Positions 51,789 to 61,285 are shown, numbered from the stretch's first letter. The stretch: DNA of 64,000 nucleotides from Paenibacillus_AB hodogayensis (GCF_039536325.1 NZ_BAAAYO010000001.1:1-64000); one strand, 5' to 3'. The notes: generated by a model from the sequence alone, not told the origin. Numbers and translations are program-made.

Positions 51789-53126
51789 CTATTTGGCCAA
51801 CTGAGCTTCGATATCTTTGTTCGTCTTCTCCTCCTGCTCCCGCAGCGCCGTATTGACGTCCTTCTCCTTCAATAGCACGGCGTTATACGCATTGTTCAAA
51901 TTGTTGAATGCGATGCTTTGGTATTTGCTGACCGGCGCGGCCGGCGCGAACTGCTTGGGCAAGAACGACTGCGTATTTTTATTTTTCATGAACGGGAGCT
52001 CCTGCCCGTACGCCTTCATGGCGTCGCGGTTTTTCAGGACCGGGAACATGCCGTTCATGGCCAGATGCTTCTGGAACTCGTCGGTAGTCAAATACGAGAT
52101 AACCTCGAACGCGGCATCTTTGTTTTTGCTCGCATTGTTGATATAGAAATAGGTCGGATAGGACTGCGGCCCGACGTTCGGCTGATCCTTATCCACCGGA
52201 TACGAGACGACGTCCCAATTCAGCCCTTCCTTGAACCGAACCGCGCCGAGCGTGCTGAGCGCAAGAAACATCGCGGTCGTCTGGTCCTTATCGAACGACT
52301 GGATCTGCTTCGTATAGCTGACCGTGTCTTTCGTAACGCCATTGTTCTGGATATTGTAAATGTTCGTAAGCGTCTCAAACACGTTTTTGAAGCTGTCGTT
52401 CGCGAAAGCCGCCTTGTTCGTCTTCACGTCCACGTAAGGGACCGATTTGGAATTGAGCAGCGATGTATGCGAGAACGAAACCGACAGCCCTTTGTATTGC
52501 ACAGATCCGTCCATCCGCGACATTTTGCGCGCCAGCTCGTACGTATCTTCCCACGTCATGCCGTCCTTCGGATAGGCTACGCCAAATTTGTCGAATAAGT
52601 CCTTGTTGTAATATAATGCCAGTGTCGTCGTAAATACCGGAAGCCCGTAAATGCCCCCGTTGGCGATTTGTTTCTGAATATCCACCGTTACCGGCTCCAG
52701 GCGGGACAAATCGTAATTATTTTTTTTGATCAGGTCCGAGATATCGGCTTCCATCTTGTAATTCAACAGTGTCTCCGACGTTTGACCGATCGAATTGAAC
52801 AGGATATCGATCGGCTGGCCGACCGTAATGAGCTTCTCGAGTGCCGTGTCTTTGGTCAAGGCAATGAACTTGGGCGTTACATGCGGGAATTTTTCTTTTA
52901 TTTTGTCGCCAAACGTTTTAACGAAACCGCTTTCATCAAAGTCGCCAGAAGTTGAGTAAAAGACCAGTTCGACCGGGTCGCGCTTCTTCTCCGCCTGCAC
53001 GGCCCCGGTTCCCGGCGCCGCTCCCGCAGAATCGCCGCCTGCGTTCTGCTGCGGCTTGCTTCCGCACCCGGTTGCCACAGCCCCCGCCAGCATGACGGCA
53101 ACGAGTACCGCGTTCTTCTTGTTCAT
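51789..53126 (-). CDS. Sugar-type ABC solute-binding lipoprotein (orphan)
   Basis: About 445 residues with a lipoprotein signal ending VATGC and a Ser/Gly-poor linker, then the binding fold (LALYYNKDLFDKFGVAYP, GMTWEDTYELARKMS). It is paralogous to the proteins at 28281 and 54112. The ATG at 53126 has AAAGGGGAG seven bases upstream. It is co-directional with, and 24 bp upstream of, the GH18-signature gene and divergent from the AraC gene at 53279. No permease is adjacent, so it may deliver to a transporter encoded elsewhere or act as a sensor for the regulator. Confidence 0.88.
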   Translation of the reverse strand: MNKKNAVLVAVMLAGAVATGCGSKPQQNAGGDSAGAAPGTGAVQAEKKRDPVELVFYSTSGDFDESGFVKTFGDKIKEKFPHVTPKFIALTKDTALEKLITVGQPIDILFNSIGQTSETLLNYKMEADISDLIKKNNYDLSRLEPVTVDIQKQIANGGIYGLPVFTTTLALYYNKDLFDKFGVAYPKDGMTWEDTYELARKMSRMDGSVQYKGLSVSFSHTSLLNSKSVPYVDVKTNKAAFANDSFKNVFETLTNIYNIQNNGVTKDTVSYTKQIQSFDKDQTTAMFLALSTLGAVRFKEGLNWDVVSYPVDKDQPNVGPQSYPTYFYINNASKNKDAAFEVISYLTTDEFQKHLAMNGMFPVLKNRDAMKAYGQELPFMKNKNTQSFLPKQFAPAAPVSKYQSIAFNNLNNAYNAVLLKEKDVNTALREQEEKTNKDIEAQLAK

Positions 53127-53278
53127 GTCGATTCTCCCCTTTAATGTAAGTTGCATGCTTTCTCAGCAATGAATTCCTTCGTTATCGTATCAAAATTGTT
53201 TTATACTGGGGATGAACCACATGCTGACCAAGATGAACAATCTGATGATGGAAGCGGAAGTGAGCGGAAGTGAGCGGA

Positions 53279-54100
53279 ATGATGCCAAACAAGCCCCATA
53301 CGACGTCGGCGGAAGTCCTTCATGCGGACTACGCCTATCATTACAAGCCATATCAGACGGCTAAACGGGTACTGAACTATTACTACTTCCGGCTGCAGGT
53401 GGAAGGCCAATGCACGGCGCTGATCGGCGACCGGACCGTTCCGATCGGGCCCGGGGACGTTCTGCTGTACCGGCCGGGAGACGTCGCCTTTTTTCAATTT
53501 ATCCGGCCAGCGGAGCAGCCCGTCCATAAATCGCTGATCAGCGGCAATTATTACATGTCCTGCCGCGGAGAATGGCTCGATCAATGGTGTGTCCGCTCCG
53601 ATATTCCCAGACACATCAAAGTTCCGCTGGGCGATAGCATGATGACGATATTTAAAGAAATCGTGCAGGAGCACCGCAGAGCGAAGCCTCATAAATCGGA
53701 CATTTCCGACTACTTGCTGCGCGTCCTCTGCTTGATGATCGAGAGAACGATCCCGGAGGCAGATCGGAACGTGAATAATCCGTCACAATTGGTTGGACGG
53801 ATGAAGCAATATATTATGGAAAACGCCACGTCCTCCTTCCGGCTCGAGGACGTGGCGAGAGACGCGGGCATCAGCGTTCCGCATGCGGTGGCGCTGTTCA
53901 AATCGGCTTTCGGTCAGACAATCATGCAATACGCTATGGAAGTTCGGCTGTCCATCGCCTGCAACCGGATCAAATTTACGATGACCAACCTGGATCGAAT
54001 CGCGGAATCGACCGGCTTCGGCAGCTACACGTATTTTCACCGCGTATTTCGCGCCAAATTCGGCATTTCGCCGAAGCAATACCGCGAACAGCATATATAA
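53279..54100 (+). CDS. AraC-family transcriptional regulator
   Basis: About 273 residues. A cupin-like sensor domain (LNYYYFRLQVEGQCTALIG, GDVLLYRPGDVAFF) precedes two HTH motifs (FRLEDVARDAGISVPHAVALF and LDRIAESTGFGSYTYFHRVF). The start is uncertain: GTG 53270, ATG 53279 and ATG 53282 are in frame, and the leader is a GGAAGTGAGC repeat with no clear ribosome binding site. It is divergent from the lipoprotein/GH18-signature operon and convergent with the next lipoprotein operon (11-bp gap), so the former is its likely target. Confidence 0.8.
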   Translation: MMPNKPHTTSAEVLHADYAYHYKPYQTAKRVLNYYYFRLQVEGQCTALIGDRTVPIGPGDVLLYRPGDVAFFQFIRPAEQPVHKSLISGNYYMSCRGEWLDQWCVRSDIPRHIKVPLGDSMMTIFKEIVQEHRRAKPHKSDISDYLLRVLCLMIERTIPEADRNVNNPSQLVGRMKQYIMENATSSFRLEDVARDAGISVPHAVALFKSAFGQTIMQYAMEVRLSIACNRIKFTMTNLDRIAESTGFGSYTYFHRVFRAKFGISPKQYREQHI

Positions 54101-54111
54101 CGCAAATCGTC

Positions 54112-55431
54112 TTATCGGCTCAGCACCTTCTGGATTTCCTGGTTCATCTTCTCGTCGGCTTCCCGCAAAGCGGTGTTGACATCTTTGCCGTCATAAAGCA
54201 TCGACTCGAACGCTTGGATGGCGATCGTGGCGGCCGGCAAGTTTTTGAACGTCTGCAGGACCGCCAGCTTCGGCTTCGTGAAAGCGATTACGTTTTTGGA
54301 TTGGAATCCGGTTACATTTTGACCGAACTCGTTCTGTATTTTCGTATCCTTCAGTACCGACAAGCGCGCGTTGCGCGACATGAGCGACTGCACCTCGTCG
54401 GACAGCACGACGGAAATCACCTGGAACGCCGCTTCCTTCTGCTTGCTTTGGGACGTCACCGCCAGCACGAACGAATCGACCCGCTGGCCGACGCCGGGCG
54501 CTTTCGGATTTTGCGGATACGTCACGACGTCCCAATTCAGGTCTTTGACGTCCAGCATGTTTTTCAGCGTAGAGGTCGAGCCGCTCATCATCGCGAGCCT
54601 GCCTTCGTTGAATTCCTTCGTGTAGTTCGTGCCTTTGGGCGCATAACCCGGGATTTTGTACAGGTCATACCACATTGTAAATAAGTCTTTCCAGCTGTCG
54701 CTCTGAAAAACGGCTTTGTTTGCCTTGAAGTCCGCCCAAGGCAGGCCGATCTGATAGGCGCCGCGGTAAACGCCGTCCGGCCACAGACCCCAATACTGCA
54801 CGCCGCCCTCGCTGCGCGTCAGTTTGACGGCCAGATCGCGCGTCTGCTCCCAGGTCATACCGTCCTTCGGAAACGGCACGGCTAGCTTGCCGAACAAATC
54901 CTTATTGTAAAACAAGGCAAAGGACTGATTGAACATCGGCAAGCCGGCCAAATAATCGAGACTGCTGCCGATCTTGATCGACTCGATGAACTCCGGCTGA
55001 ATCCGGTTCAGGTCGAATTTGTACGTTTTGATCAATTCCTCCATATTAAAGGCCAGCTTCAGGTCGACCAGCTCGTTCATATTGAGCGGGAAATTGGCGT
55101 AAATGTCCGGAATGTCTTTGGCGGCCACAAGGTCGGTCAGCGTCTTGCCTTTCTCTGCGGTATCGATCATTTCGATGCGAATGTGCGGATACAGCTTGGC
55201 GACCGGATCAGCGATGTACATCTTGATCTCCTCCGGGGTCAAGGCCGCCTTGTTCGCGGCAATGCGCACCGTAACCGGATCCGGCTTGGCCGAAGCGTTC
55301 GGTGCCGTGCTCTCCTGCTTCGCAGCCGGCACGTCCGCCGGCTTCGCTGCGCCGCCTCCCGTGCAGCCGGCGGTAAGGGCGGCGAGCATCAACATAATGG
55401 TAGCGCTTTCATAATTAATGAAATTCCGCAC
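54112..55431 (-). CDS. Sugar-type ABC solute-binding lipoprotein (orphan, third gene of operon)
   Basis: About 439 residues with lipobox LTAGC. Binding-fold segments are FALFYNKDLFGKLAVPFP, GMTWEQTRDLAVKLT and the paralogous tail DVNTALREADEKMNQEI. The GTG at 55431 gives seven bases to GGGGG; the ATG at 55437 almost touches that site. The signal peptide has few positive charges (RNFINYESATIM). It lies 60 bp after the nitrilase-type gene and converges on the AraC gene at 53279. Confidence 0.85.
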   Translation of the reverse strand: MRNFINYESATIMLMLAALTAGCTGGGAAKPADVPAAKQESTAPNASAKPDPVTVRIAANKAALTPEEIKMYIADPVAKLYPHIRIEMIDTAEKGKTLTDLVAAKDIPDIYANFPLNMNELVDLKLAFNMEELIKTYKFDLNRIQPEFIESIKIGSSLDYLAGLPMFNQSFALFYNKDLFGKLAVPFPKDGMTWEQTRDLAVKLTRSEGGVQYWGLWPDGVYRGAYQIGLPWADFKANKAVFQSDSWKDLFTMWYDLYKIPGYAPKGTNYTKEFNEGRLAMMSGSTSTLKNMLDVKDLNWDVVTYPQNPKAPGVGQRVDSFVLAVTSQSKQKEAAFQVISVVLSDEVQSLMSRNARLSVLKDTKIQNEFGQNVTGFQSKNVIAFTKPKLAVLQTFKNLPAATIAIQAFESMLYDGKDVNTALREADEKMNQEIQKVLSR

Positions 55432-55491
55432 ATGCATTCCCCCTATGGTTTTGTTGCTGAAATGGTTCTTTGTACGACGTTTTCCGACGCC

Positions 55492-56445
55492 CTACTCCTC
55501 CAGATTGCCGGAGGCGCAGCGGTGCTCTAGCGCCCTTTGCCAATAATCGTCGAGCTGCTCGAGGCCGAATTCGCGGATCAGCTCGTTAACGGTGAACTCG
55601 TCGGTTTCGCTGGAAAGCAGAACGGAACCGAGCAGTCCGGGATCGTGTATGCGGATTTTGTCCCCGTACTTGTTCTTCATGCGCCGGAAGTGGGCGCCGT
55701 TGTAATCGATATGAATGACCGCGCAATCCAGATTGACCGTGGACGTGACATAGTGATAGTAATTCGTGCTTGTAGCGATAATCTCGCCCACCGGCGACAG
55801 GATCGAGCTCGGCGCATGGGTATACACCGAGCCGGCGAAATGGGCGCGGCAGCTGTACGCCCAATATTGCTGCATCAGCCCTCCGTGATACGCGGACGAG
55901 AACAGAATCAGATCGGGCCGCTGCCGCACGTATTGTTCCCGCAGCCGGTCGAAGTTCAAGTCGAAGCAGATGGCACAGGCGACCGTGCCGAAGTCGGTTT
56001 GAAAGACGGACGCGTCTTTGCCATAAAGCATATCCGCCTTCGTCCTTTCGCTTTCGACCAGATGGTTCTTGTTATACACCCCGGCTACGTTGCCTTGACG
56101 GTCCAGAAGCTGCGTCGAGTTGCGAAACGAGCCGTCCGGCAGCTCCCGTATGGCGGAATAAGCGATATAGCAGCTATGGCTGGCGGCCACTCCGGCGAAA
56201 TAATCGCGAATCCGGTCGCCCCGGTGCCGGTAATAGGCCGTTCTTCGCTCCAGCGGGTAGCCGGAGCTCTCCGGCCGGTCGCAGCATTCCGGCAAGACGA
56301 TGAGATCGGGCTGGTCCGGCAGTACCTGCTCCAGCTGCGTCTCCCAGTAGCGAATCATGCGCTCGACCGTCTCTTCCAAATCGGTTTGCGGATCGACTCT
56401 CAATTGCGGAGCCGACAAACAACTGATTTTCACATATCGGGCCAT
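55492..56445 (-). CDS. Carbon-nitrogen hydrolase (nitrilase superfamily)
   Basis: 317 residues with the nitrilase-superfamily triad: Glu in LIVLPECCD (near residue 53), Lys in NKNHL (near 126) and Cys in ACAICFDLNFD (near 160). Members cleave amides, N-carbamoyl compounds or nitriles in the cytoplasm. AGGAGG lies nine bases before the ATG. It is sandwiched between two solute-binding lipoprotein genes (25- and 60-bp gaps), so the imported ligand may contain an amide or carbamoyl group. The exact branch (amidase, beta-ureidopropionase-like or omega-amidase-like) is not decided by eye. Confidence 0.85.
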   Translation of the reverse strand: MARYVKISCLSAPQLRVDPQTDLEETVERMIRYWETQLEQVLPDQPDLIVLPECCDRPESSGYPLERRTAYYRHRGDRIRDYFAGVAASHSCYIAYSAIRELPDGSFRNSTQLLDRQGNVAGVYNKNHLVESERTKADMLYGKDASVFQTDFGTVACAICFDLNFDRLREQYVRQRPDLILFSSAYHGGLMQQYWAYSCRAHFAGSVYTHAPSSILSPVGEIIATSTNYYHYVTSTVNLDCAVIHIDYNGAHFRRMKNKYGDKIRIHDPGLLGSVLLSSETDEFTVNELIREFGLEQLDDYWQRALEHRCASGNLEE

Positions 56446-56470
56446 CCTATTCTTCCTCCTATCGCCATCC

Positions 56471-58150
56471 TCAACCTCCGGCGTTATTCGTATTCGCCCA
56501 CTCGTTGACTTCCTTCGTTATCTCGTCGCCGCCGAGACGTTTCCAGTCTTCGACGAACCGGTCGAAGTCGTCCAAGGGGGCGCCCATAATGATTTTCGTG
56601 AATGCGTCTTCTTCCAGCTTGGACAAGTTGATCTGCCTCTGCGCCATCGTTTTGGTGGGCGAACCGTAGAAGCGGTTCGGCAGCATTTGTCCGTTCCGGA
56701 CATAGTCCATGATGACGGTACCTCCGCCGGCAAGGCCGTTGCGGGCGATGACGGTCCAGTCCGTCGACCTGCCGGTCAAATAATCTTGGATTTGCCCGTA
56801 TTTTTCCCGCTCCTCGGGCGTCAGAGCGGCTCGTTCCGTCTCCGTGGGCGGGGTGCCGCGAGTCAGGAACGGCTCGAGATGGGCGGAAATCTCGGCGTTT
56901 TTATACGATTTGTACAGCTTCACTGGCGCCTGCATCCATACCGACGTCCGTGTGTCGATATCGTAGTTGAACCGTTTGTACACTTCGTCCTTCGTATTCG
57001 TATAAAACTTGTCGACGAATTCGTCCGCCATGCGCAAAATCGCCTCAGGATGCGGGTTGCCCTTTTTTACGACCCAAAATCCCGTAACGACGTTCAGTCC
57101 GTGCTGAACCATCGTCTTCTCCGAGCCGTAGGACGGCACCGCGTAGGCGAACCAGCGGCTGTCCGGCGTCTGCTGGTAGAAGCTCGTCGCCGAAATCGTG
57201 CCGAAAGCCATTCCGAGCCGGCCGCTCCCCATCGTGTCGTATACTTTGGCCGTTTCCTTGATTCCGAACTCTTCGTCGATCTGACCGGCGAGATACATGT
57301 CCCGCAGCCGGCCGAGGGCGAATTTCATTTCCGGCTGGATGCTGCCGTAGGCTAACCGGCCGGCCGCCCGGCTGATCCAAGTGCCTTTGTACGCATGAAA
57401 GCCGTTGAAAAAGCCTATAGCCATGCCCAAGTTTTTGTCCAGACCGAGTCCGTAGGTGTCCCGCCGACCGTTTCCGTCCGGATCTCCGGCGGCGAACCTT
57501 TCGGCGATCCGCAGCAGGTCGTCCATCGTCTCCGGCTTCGGCAGCCCCAGCTTCAGCCGCCAATCCTCGCGCAGCCACAGGACGGGAACCGACTCTTTGG
57601 CTACGCCGGTGAACGGAATGCCCATCAGTTCGCCATGGATGCGGGCCGCCTCCAACACCTCCGGGCCGGCCTGTTCGATCACGGCGCGCACGGCTGGCGA
57701 GGCGTGTTGCGCATACACGGCGGTCAACGGCTCGATCAGGTCCGCACGCTGCAGCTGCGCAAGCTGAGTCAGGTTCACAATGAAGAAGTCCGGGATGTCG
57801 CCGGAGGCGATCATCTGGTTCGTCTTCTGCTCCACTTGATCTCCGGGTGCTTCCCACCGTTTTCGAACGATAATGCCCAGATTGTCGCGCAAATACCGCG
57901 TCCACTCATTGTCGTTCATATCGTCGCCTTCTCCATATACCGGCACCCCCTGCGACGTCCCGACCGTCGTCAGCTCGATTGGCGGGTTGTACTTCGCTTG
58001 TCCGTGCGGCCCGGCGCGATCGACAATAGGCGCTTCCGGCTTGATCCCGGCTTCGTCCGCGCAGCCAGCAAGCCCCAAGCAGACAATCGCCGCCATCGCC
58101 CCGTGCGCCAGAAGACGCCTTCCCGATCCGCAACCTTTCGCTCCTCTCAT
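56471..58150 (-). CDS. ABC solute-binding lipoprotein (LipO-size, first gene of operon)
   Basis: About 559 residues with lipobox LAGC near residue 30. Binding segments are NQMIASGDIPDFFIVN, VLWLREDWRLKLGLPKPETM and YGLGLDKNLG. It belongs to the larger LplA/LipO class that usually pairs with LplB/YtcP permeases, but none are adjacent. The ATG at 58150 has AAAGGAGAG upstream. It is divergent from the membrane AraC sensor at 58442 and is followed by the nitrilase-type gene. The shared promoter region contains a cre-like site. Confidence 0.88.
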   Translation of the reverse strand: MRGAKGCGSGRRLLAHGAMAAIVCLGLAGCADEAGIKPEAPIVDRAGPHGQAKYNPPIELTTVGTSQGVPVYGEGDDMNDNEWTRYLRDNLGIIVRKRWEAPGDQVEQKTNQMIASGDIPDFFIVNLTQLAQLQRADLIEPLTAVYAQHASPAVRAVIEQAGPEVLEAARIHGELMGIPFTGVAKESVPVLWLREDWRLKLGLPKPETMDDLLRIAERFAAGDPDGNGRRDTYGLGLDKNLGMAIGFFNGFHAYKGTWISRAAGRLAYGSIQPEMKFALGRLRDMYLAGQIDEEFGIKETAKVYDTMGSGRLGMAFGTISATSFYQQTPDSRWFAYAVPSYGSEKTMVQHGLNVVTGFWVVKKGNPHPEAILRMADEFVDKFYTNTKDEVYKRFNYDIDTRTSVWMQAPVKLYKSYKNAEISAHLEPFLTRGTPPTETERAALTPEEREKYGQIQDYLTGRSTDWTVIARNGLAGGGTVIMDYVRNGQMLPNRFYGSPTKTMAQRQINLSKLEEDAFTKIIMGAPLDDFDRFVEDWKRLGGDEITKEVNEWANTNNAGG

Positions 58151-58361
58151 GACCCTCTCTCCTTTTCCCACGCCCGGAAAACGGCACCCGCAGACCGAAC
58201 ACGTTGAAGGCGGCGGCTTCCCGGCATAATCCCGGGAAGCCCTGCCTCCACCATAAATCGCCGCGGGATGTCGCGCCAGTAACGTATTTTGTATTCCTTA
58301 GCTATTGTTGTCGCAAGTGAAAAATGGTGAACTTGTGCATCAAATGTAAATCGGGAATGAC

Positions 58362-58390
58362 TTGACGCCGTATCTCCCGCGTAATACGAT
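58362..58390 (+). promoter_or_regulatory. Sigma-A-like promoter for the membrane AraC sensor
   Basis: TTGACG (58362-58367) and TACGAT (58385-58390) are 17 bp apart, about 50 bp before the TTG start at 58442. Confidence 0.6.
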
Positions 58391-58403
58391 TGTTTAGATG
58401 GGC

Positions 58404-58417
58404 AGTAAACGTTTTCA
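58404..58417 (+). promoter_or_regulatory. cre-like site in the leader of the AraC sensor gene
   Basis: AGTAAACGTTTTCA matches the CcpA consensus at 13 of 14 positions. It lies downstream of the predicted start of transcription, where cre sites commonly act as roadblocks. Confidence 0.45.
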
Positions 58418-58441
58418 AAAATAGCGCAAGGAGGAACGGCT

Positions 58442-60691
58442 TTGAGAGCGAATTCGCTGTTTACGAAGCTGCTGGCCGGTTTTCTGGCCGTTATCGTTCT
58501 GTTGCTTTCCTTCAATGTGCTATCGTACACCTTTTTTTATCGCAACCTCCGTCAAGAAATCACGACCAACAGCACTCAAAACCTGAACCATATCGTCGAA
58601 CAATACGAGAAGCAGTTCCAGACGGTGCAGTTGATGCTAGTCGGGCTTTTTTTTCACAACCAGCTGACGTATTGGCAGGACCCCGACCGTTCCTTGGCGA
58701 ACGATGCGGTCAACCAGCTTGTCAGGCGTATTAGAGATATTCGCGAGAACGAGATGCTGTACCTTCAAGATTTGATCATTCAATACAAACAGGGCCATTT
58801 TCTGATCCATCAGGGAGGTCCCGACCGGCTCGATTCGCTTTATGTCCAATCGTATCGCAGCGAGGCGTACGGTCCGGAGTTTTGGCGGAAGCAGTTCGAT
58901 CTGCGCTACCAGATGCGGGTATATGCCGCAGCCGACTTCTACAATTCGCAGAACAGCCCGATCGGCCGCTTGATCCCGTTTGTCCTCAAATCGACGACCA
59001 ACGAAGATATTTATATTACCGCGCTGCTCGATGCGGATAAAATGTTCGGAGCGTTCAGCAGCATCGGCCAAGCGCAGCTCCATCTCATCGGTTCCGACAG
59101 GAGTCCAGTATTCCGCTCCGCCGCCGCTTCGGCTCTGCCCGCGACGCTGCCCGCCGGACTAGACGGAACCCGCGACTACGTCAAGGCCGACCAGTCTTAT
59201 TATTTTTACCGCAAAGGTGCCGTCACCGGCTTGTCGTATATCCTTGTCATCCCGAACGCCGATATATCCGGCCAGATGTCCCGGATCAATGTCATGCTGT
59301 CTGTGCTGCTCGTGTTGGCGCTCGTTGTCAGCATCACGCTGTCCGTCTTCGTCAGCATCCGCTTCTATACGCCGATCCAGAACATCATCCAGACGATTCA
59401 GCGGGCCAGTCCCGAGCCGCTGCTGCCGGCCCGCGGTAAAGGCGACGAACTGCATTTCATCGACCAGAATATCAAGCAGTTTCTGCGCGCCAACCGGACT
59501 TCCGGCCGTGATCCGCAGCTGCCGCCCGCAGAAGGATACATACGTAAGCTGAACAGCGTTTACGCGCAGCCGAACGATTTATCCGCCGAGCATCCTTACT
59601 ATATGATCGTATTCCGTCTGTCGATGACGCGGCAGTTCCGCGAGCTGCATGCCGCCGAGCAGGACAAAGCGGCGCGCTTCATTAAGGAGTTCATCAGCGT
59701 GTCCATGGCCGAGACGTTTCCCGAATCGGTTACGCTCTTGGTGGAGAAAGACCGGCTGTTGTCCCTCCTGTTCACGGACAAGGACGTGCAGGACGTATGG
59801 AAAGTGTTGGAGAGACTGAGGCTAACGTTCGACCGGGACAAGGAATACTGCTACCTGACGCTGGCATTCCGTCCGCAACTGCACAGTGCGGGACCGATCG
59901 GAGATACTTACGGGGAAATGGCGGAAATGGTCGGACGCCGCAAGCTGCTTGGCGAGACGCAGATCTTGACGTCGCTCGGGCCGGAGCCGCTGCATGCCGG
60001 ATTTCCCCCGGCGCAGGAGCAGGAGCTGTATGCCAACCTGCAAGCCGGGCAAGGCGAGCGGGCCACGATGCTGCTGAATCGCATGCTGCAGCGAATGAGC
60101 AAGGAAGGGGCAACCGGCGAGCAGATGCTTGCCTGCGCCAAGGAGGTCGTGGCCAAGACGGTCAAGCTGATGGCCGCCGCCAACGTGGAAATCGGCGCCG
60201 TCCTCGACCGGCTCTCTCCGTACCCGGAGCTGAAGGAATGCGCCACCCTCGAAGAGCTTCAGCAGCTCCTCGACCGTTTCGTCCGTTACGCCGCGGGCAA
60301 GCTGGCCGACAAGAAGGAAGAGAAGGACACGATCGTGGAGTTCGTCACAGACACGATCCGGCAGCGGTACAACGAGGACTTGTCGCTGGATAGGATCGCC
60401 GACCGGCTCGGGCTTACCCCCAGCTACGTATCGCGTTACATCAAGGAAAAAACCGGCAGCAATTTCTCCGACCTTCTGAACGAGGTGCGCATCAAAAAGG
60501 CCAAGGAGCTGCTGGGCAGATCGAACGTTCAGGTGCGCGATATTGCGACGCGGGTCGGGTACGTCAATGTCACCTCGTTCATCCGCATGTTCAAAAAAGT
60601 GACCGGTTTGACGCCTAGCGATTACCGCAAGGCGGAAATTGCCGCAGAGCCGGAGAGCGGCGGACAGCCGGGCGGCCGTACGCACGCCTAA
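58442..60691 (+). CDS. Membrane-anchored AraC-family regulator with extracytoplasmic sensor domain
   Basis: 749 residues with the layout of the gene at 40274: helix 1 (residues 12-34), a Cache-like outer domain, helix 2 (about 280-305, VMLSVLLVLALVVSITLSVF), a cytoplasmic linker and a C-terminal AraC domain (SLDRIADRLGLTPSYVSRYI and VRDIATRVGYVNVTSFIRMF). The TTG start at 58442 has AAGGAGG seven bases upstream. It is divergent from the lipoprotein/nitrilase operon, which is its probable target. The C-terminal tail (SGGQPGGRTHA) is disordered. A second palindrome array follows the gene. Confidence 0.9.
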   Translation: MRANSLFTKLLAGFLAVIVLLLSFNVLSYTFFYRNLRQEITTNSTQNLNHIVEQYEKQFQTVQLMLVGLFFHNQLTYWQDPDRSLANDAVNQLVRRIRDIRENEMLYLQDLIIQYKQGHFLIHQGGPDRLDSLYVQSYRSEAYGPEFWRKQFDLRYQMRVYAAADFYNSQNSPIGRLIPFVLKSTTNEDIYITALLDADKMFGAFSSIGQAQLHLIGSDRSPVFRSAAASALPATLPAGLDGTRDYVKADQSYYFYRKGAVTGLSYILVIPNADISGQMSRINVMLSVLLVLALVVSITLSVFVSIRFYTPIQNIIQTIQRASPEPLLPARGKGDELHFIDQNIKQFLRANRTSGRDPQLPPAEGYIRKLNSVYAQPNDLSAEHPYYMIVFRLSMTRQFRELHAAEQDKAARFIKEFISVSMAETFPESVTLLVEKDRLLSLLFTDKDVQDVWKVLERLRLTFDRDKEYCYLTLAFRPQLHSAGPIGDTYGEMAEMVGRRKLLGETQILTSLGPEPLHAGFPPAQEQELYANLQAGQGERATMLLNRMLQRMSKEGATGEQMLACAKEVVAKTVKLMAAANVEIGAVLDRLSPYPELKECATLEELQQLLDRFVRYAAGKLADKKEEKDTIVEFVTDTIRQRYNEDLSLDRIADRLGLTPSYVSRYIKEKTGSNFSDLLNEVRIKKAKELLGRSNVQVRDIATRVGYVNVTSFIRMFKKVTGLTPSDYRKAEIAAEPESGGQPGGRTHA

Positions 60692-60842
60692 AGCTGCAAA
60701 AGCAACCCCCGTAGCACGTAATAGGCCCGCTTTACGTAACAGGCCCGTGTTTCGTAGCAGGTCCGTGCGTTAGCCAAAGCAAAAGCTGCTGCGCCGAGGG
60801 TCATCCATACGCCAAGCGGCCTCTCCCGGGGCGCCGAATGCG

Positions 60843-61285
60843 TAGTGTGCGAAAGAGCGTTATTCCCCCTAAAAATGCCAGTTTGCCGCGTCCTAATGCT
60901 CAAAAGAGCACTAACTCCGGGCCACGGGCCCCCATACCCCCCGTTTCGGCCGGGGTCCTGACTCCGTAGTGTGCGAAAGAGCGTTATTCCCGCTAAAAAT
61001 GCCAGTTTGCCGCGTCCTAATGCTCAAAAGAGCACTAACTCCGGGCCACGGGCCCCCATACCCCCCGTTTCGGCCGGGGTCCCGACTCCGTAGTGTTCGA
61101 AAGAGAGTTATTCCCGCTAAAAATGCCAGTTTGCCGCGTCCTAATGCTCAAAAGAGCACTAACTCCGGGCCACGGGCCCCCATACCCCCCGTTTCGGCCG
61201 TGGTCCCGACTCCGTAGTGTTCGAAAGAGAGTTATTTCCGTAAAACATGCCAGTTTGCCGCTCCCTAATGCTCAAAAGAGCACTA
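60843..61285. repeat. Array of four TAGTG...CACTA palindromes at exactly 124-bp period
   Basis: Copies lie at 60843-60913, 60967-61037, 61091-61161 and 61215-61285. Left arms read TAGTGTGCGAAAGAGCGTTA (TTCGAAAGAGAG in the last two); right arms read TAATGCTCAAAAGAGCACTA and fold on themselves. Spacers are near identical within the array (GGCCACGGGCCCCCATAC...) but differ from those at 18 kb. Short rearranged spacer copies continue to about 61400. No gene lies between 60692 and 61635. Confidence 0.93.
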
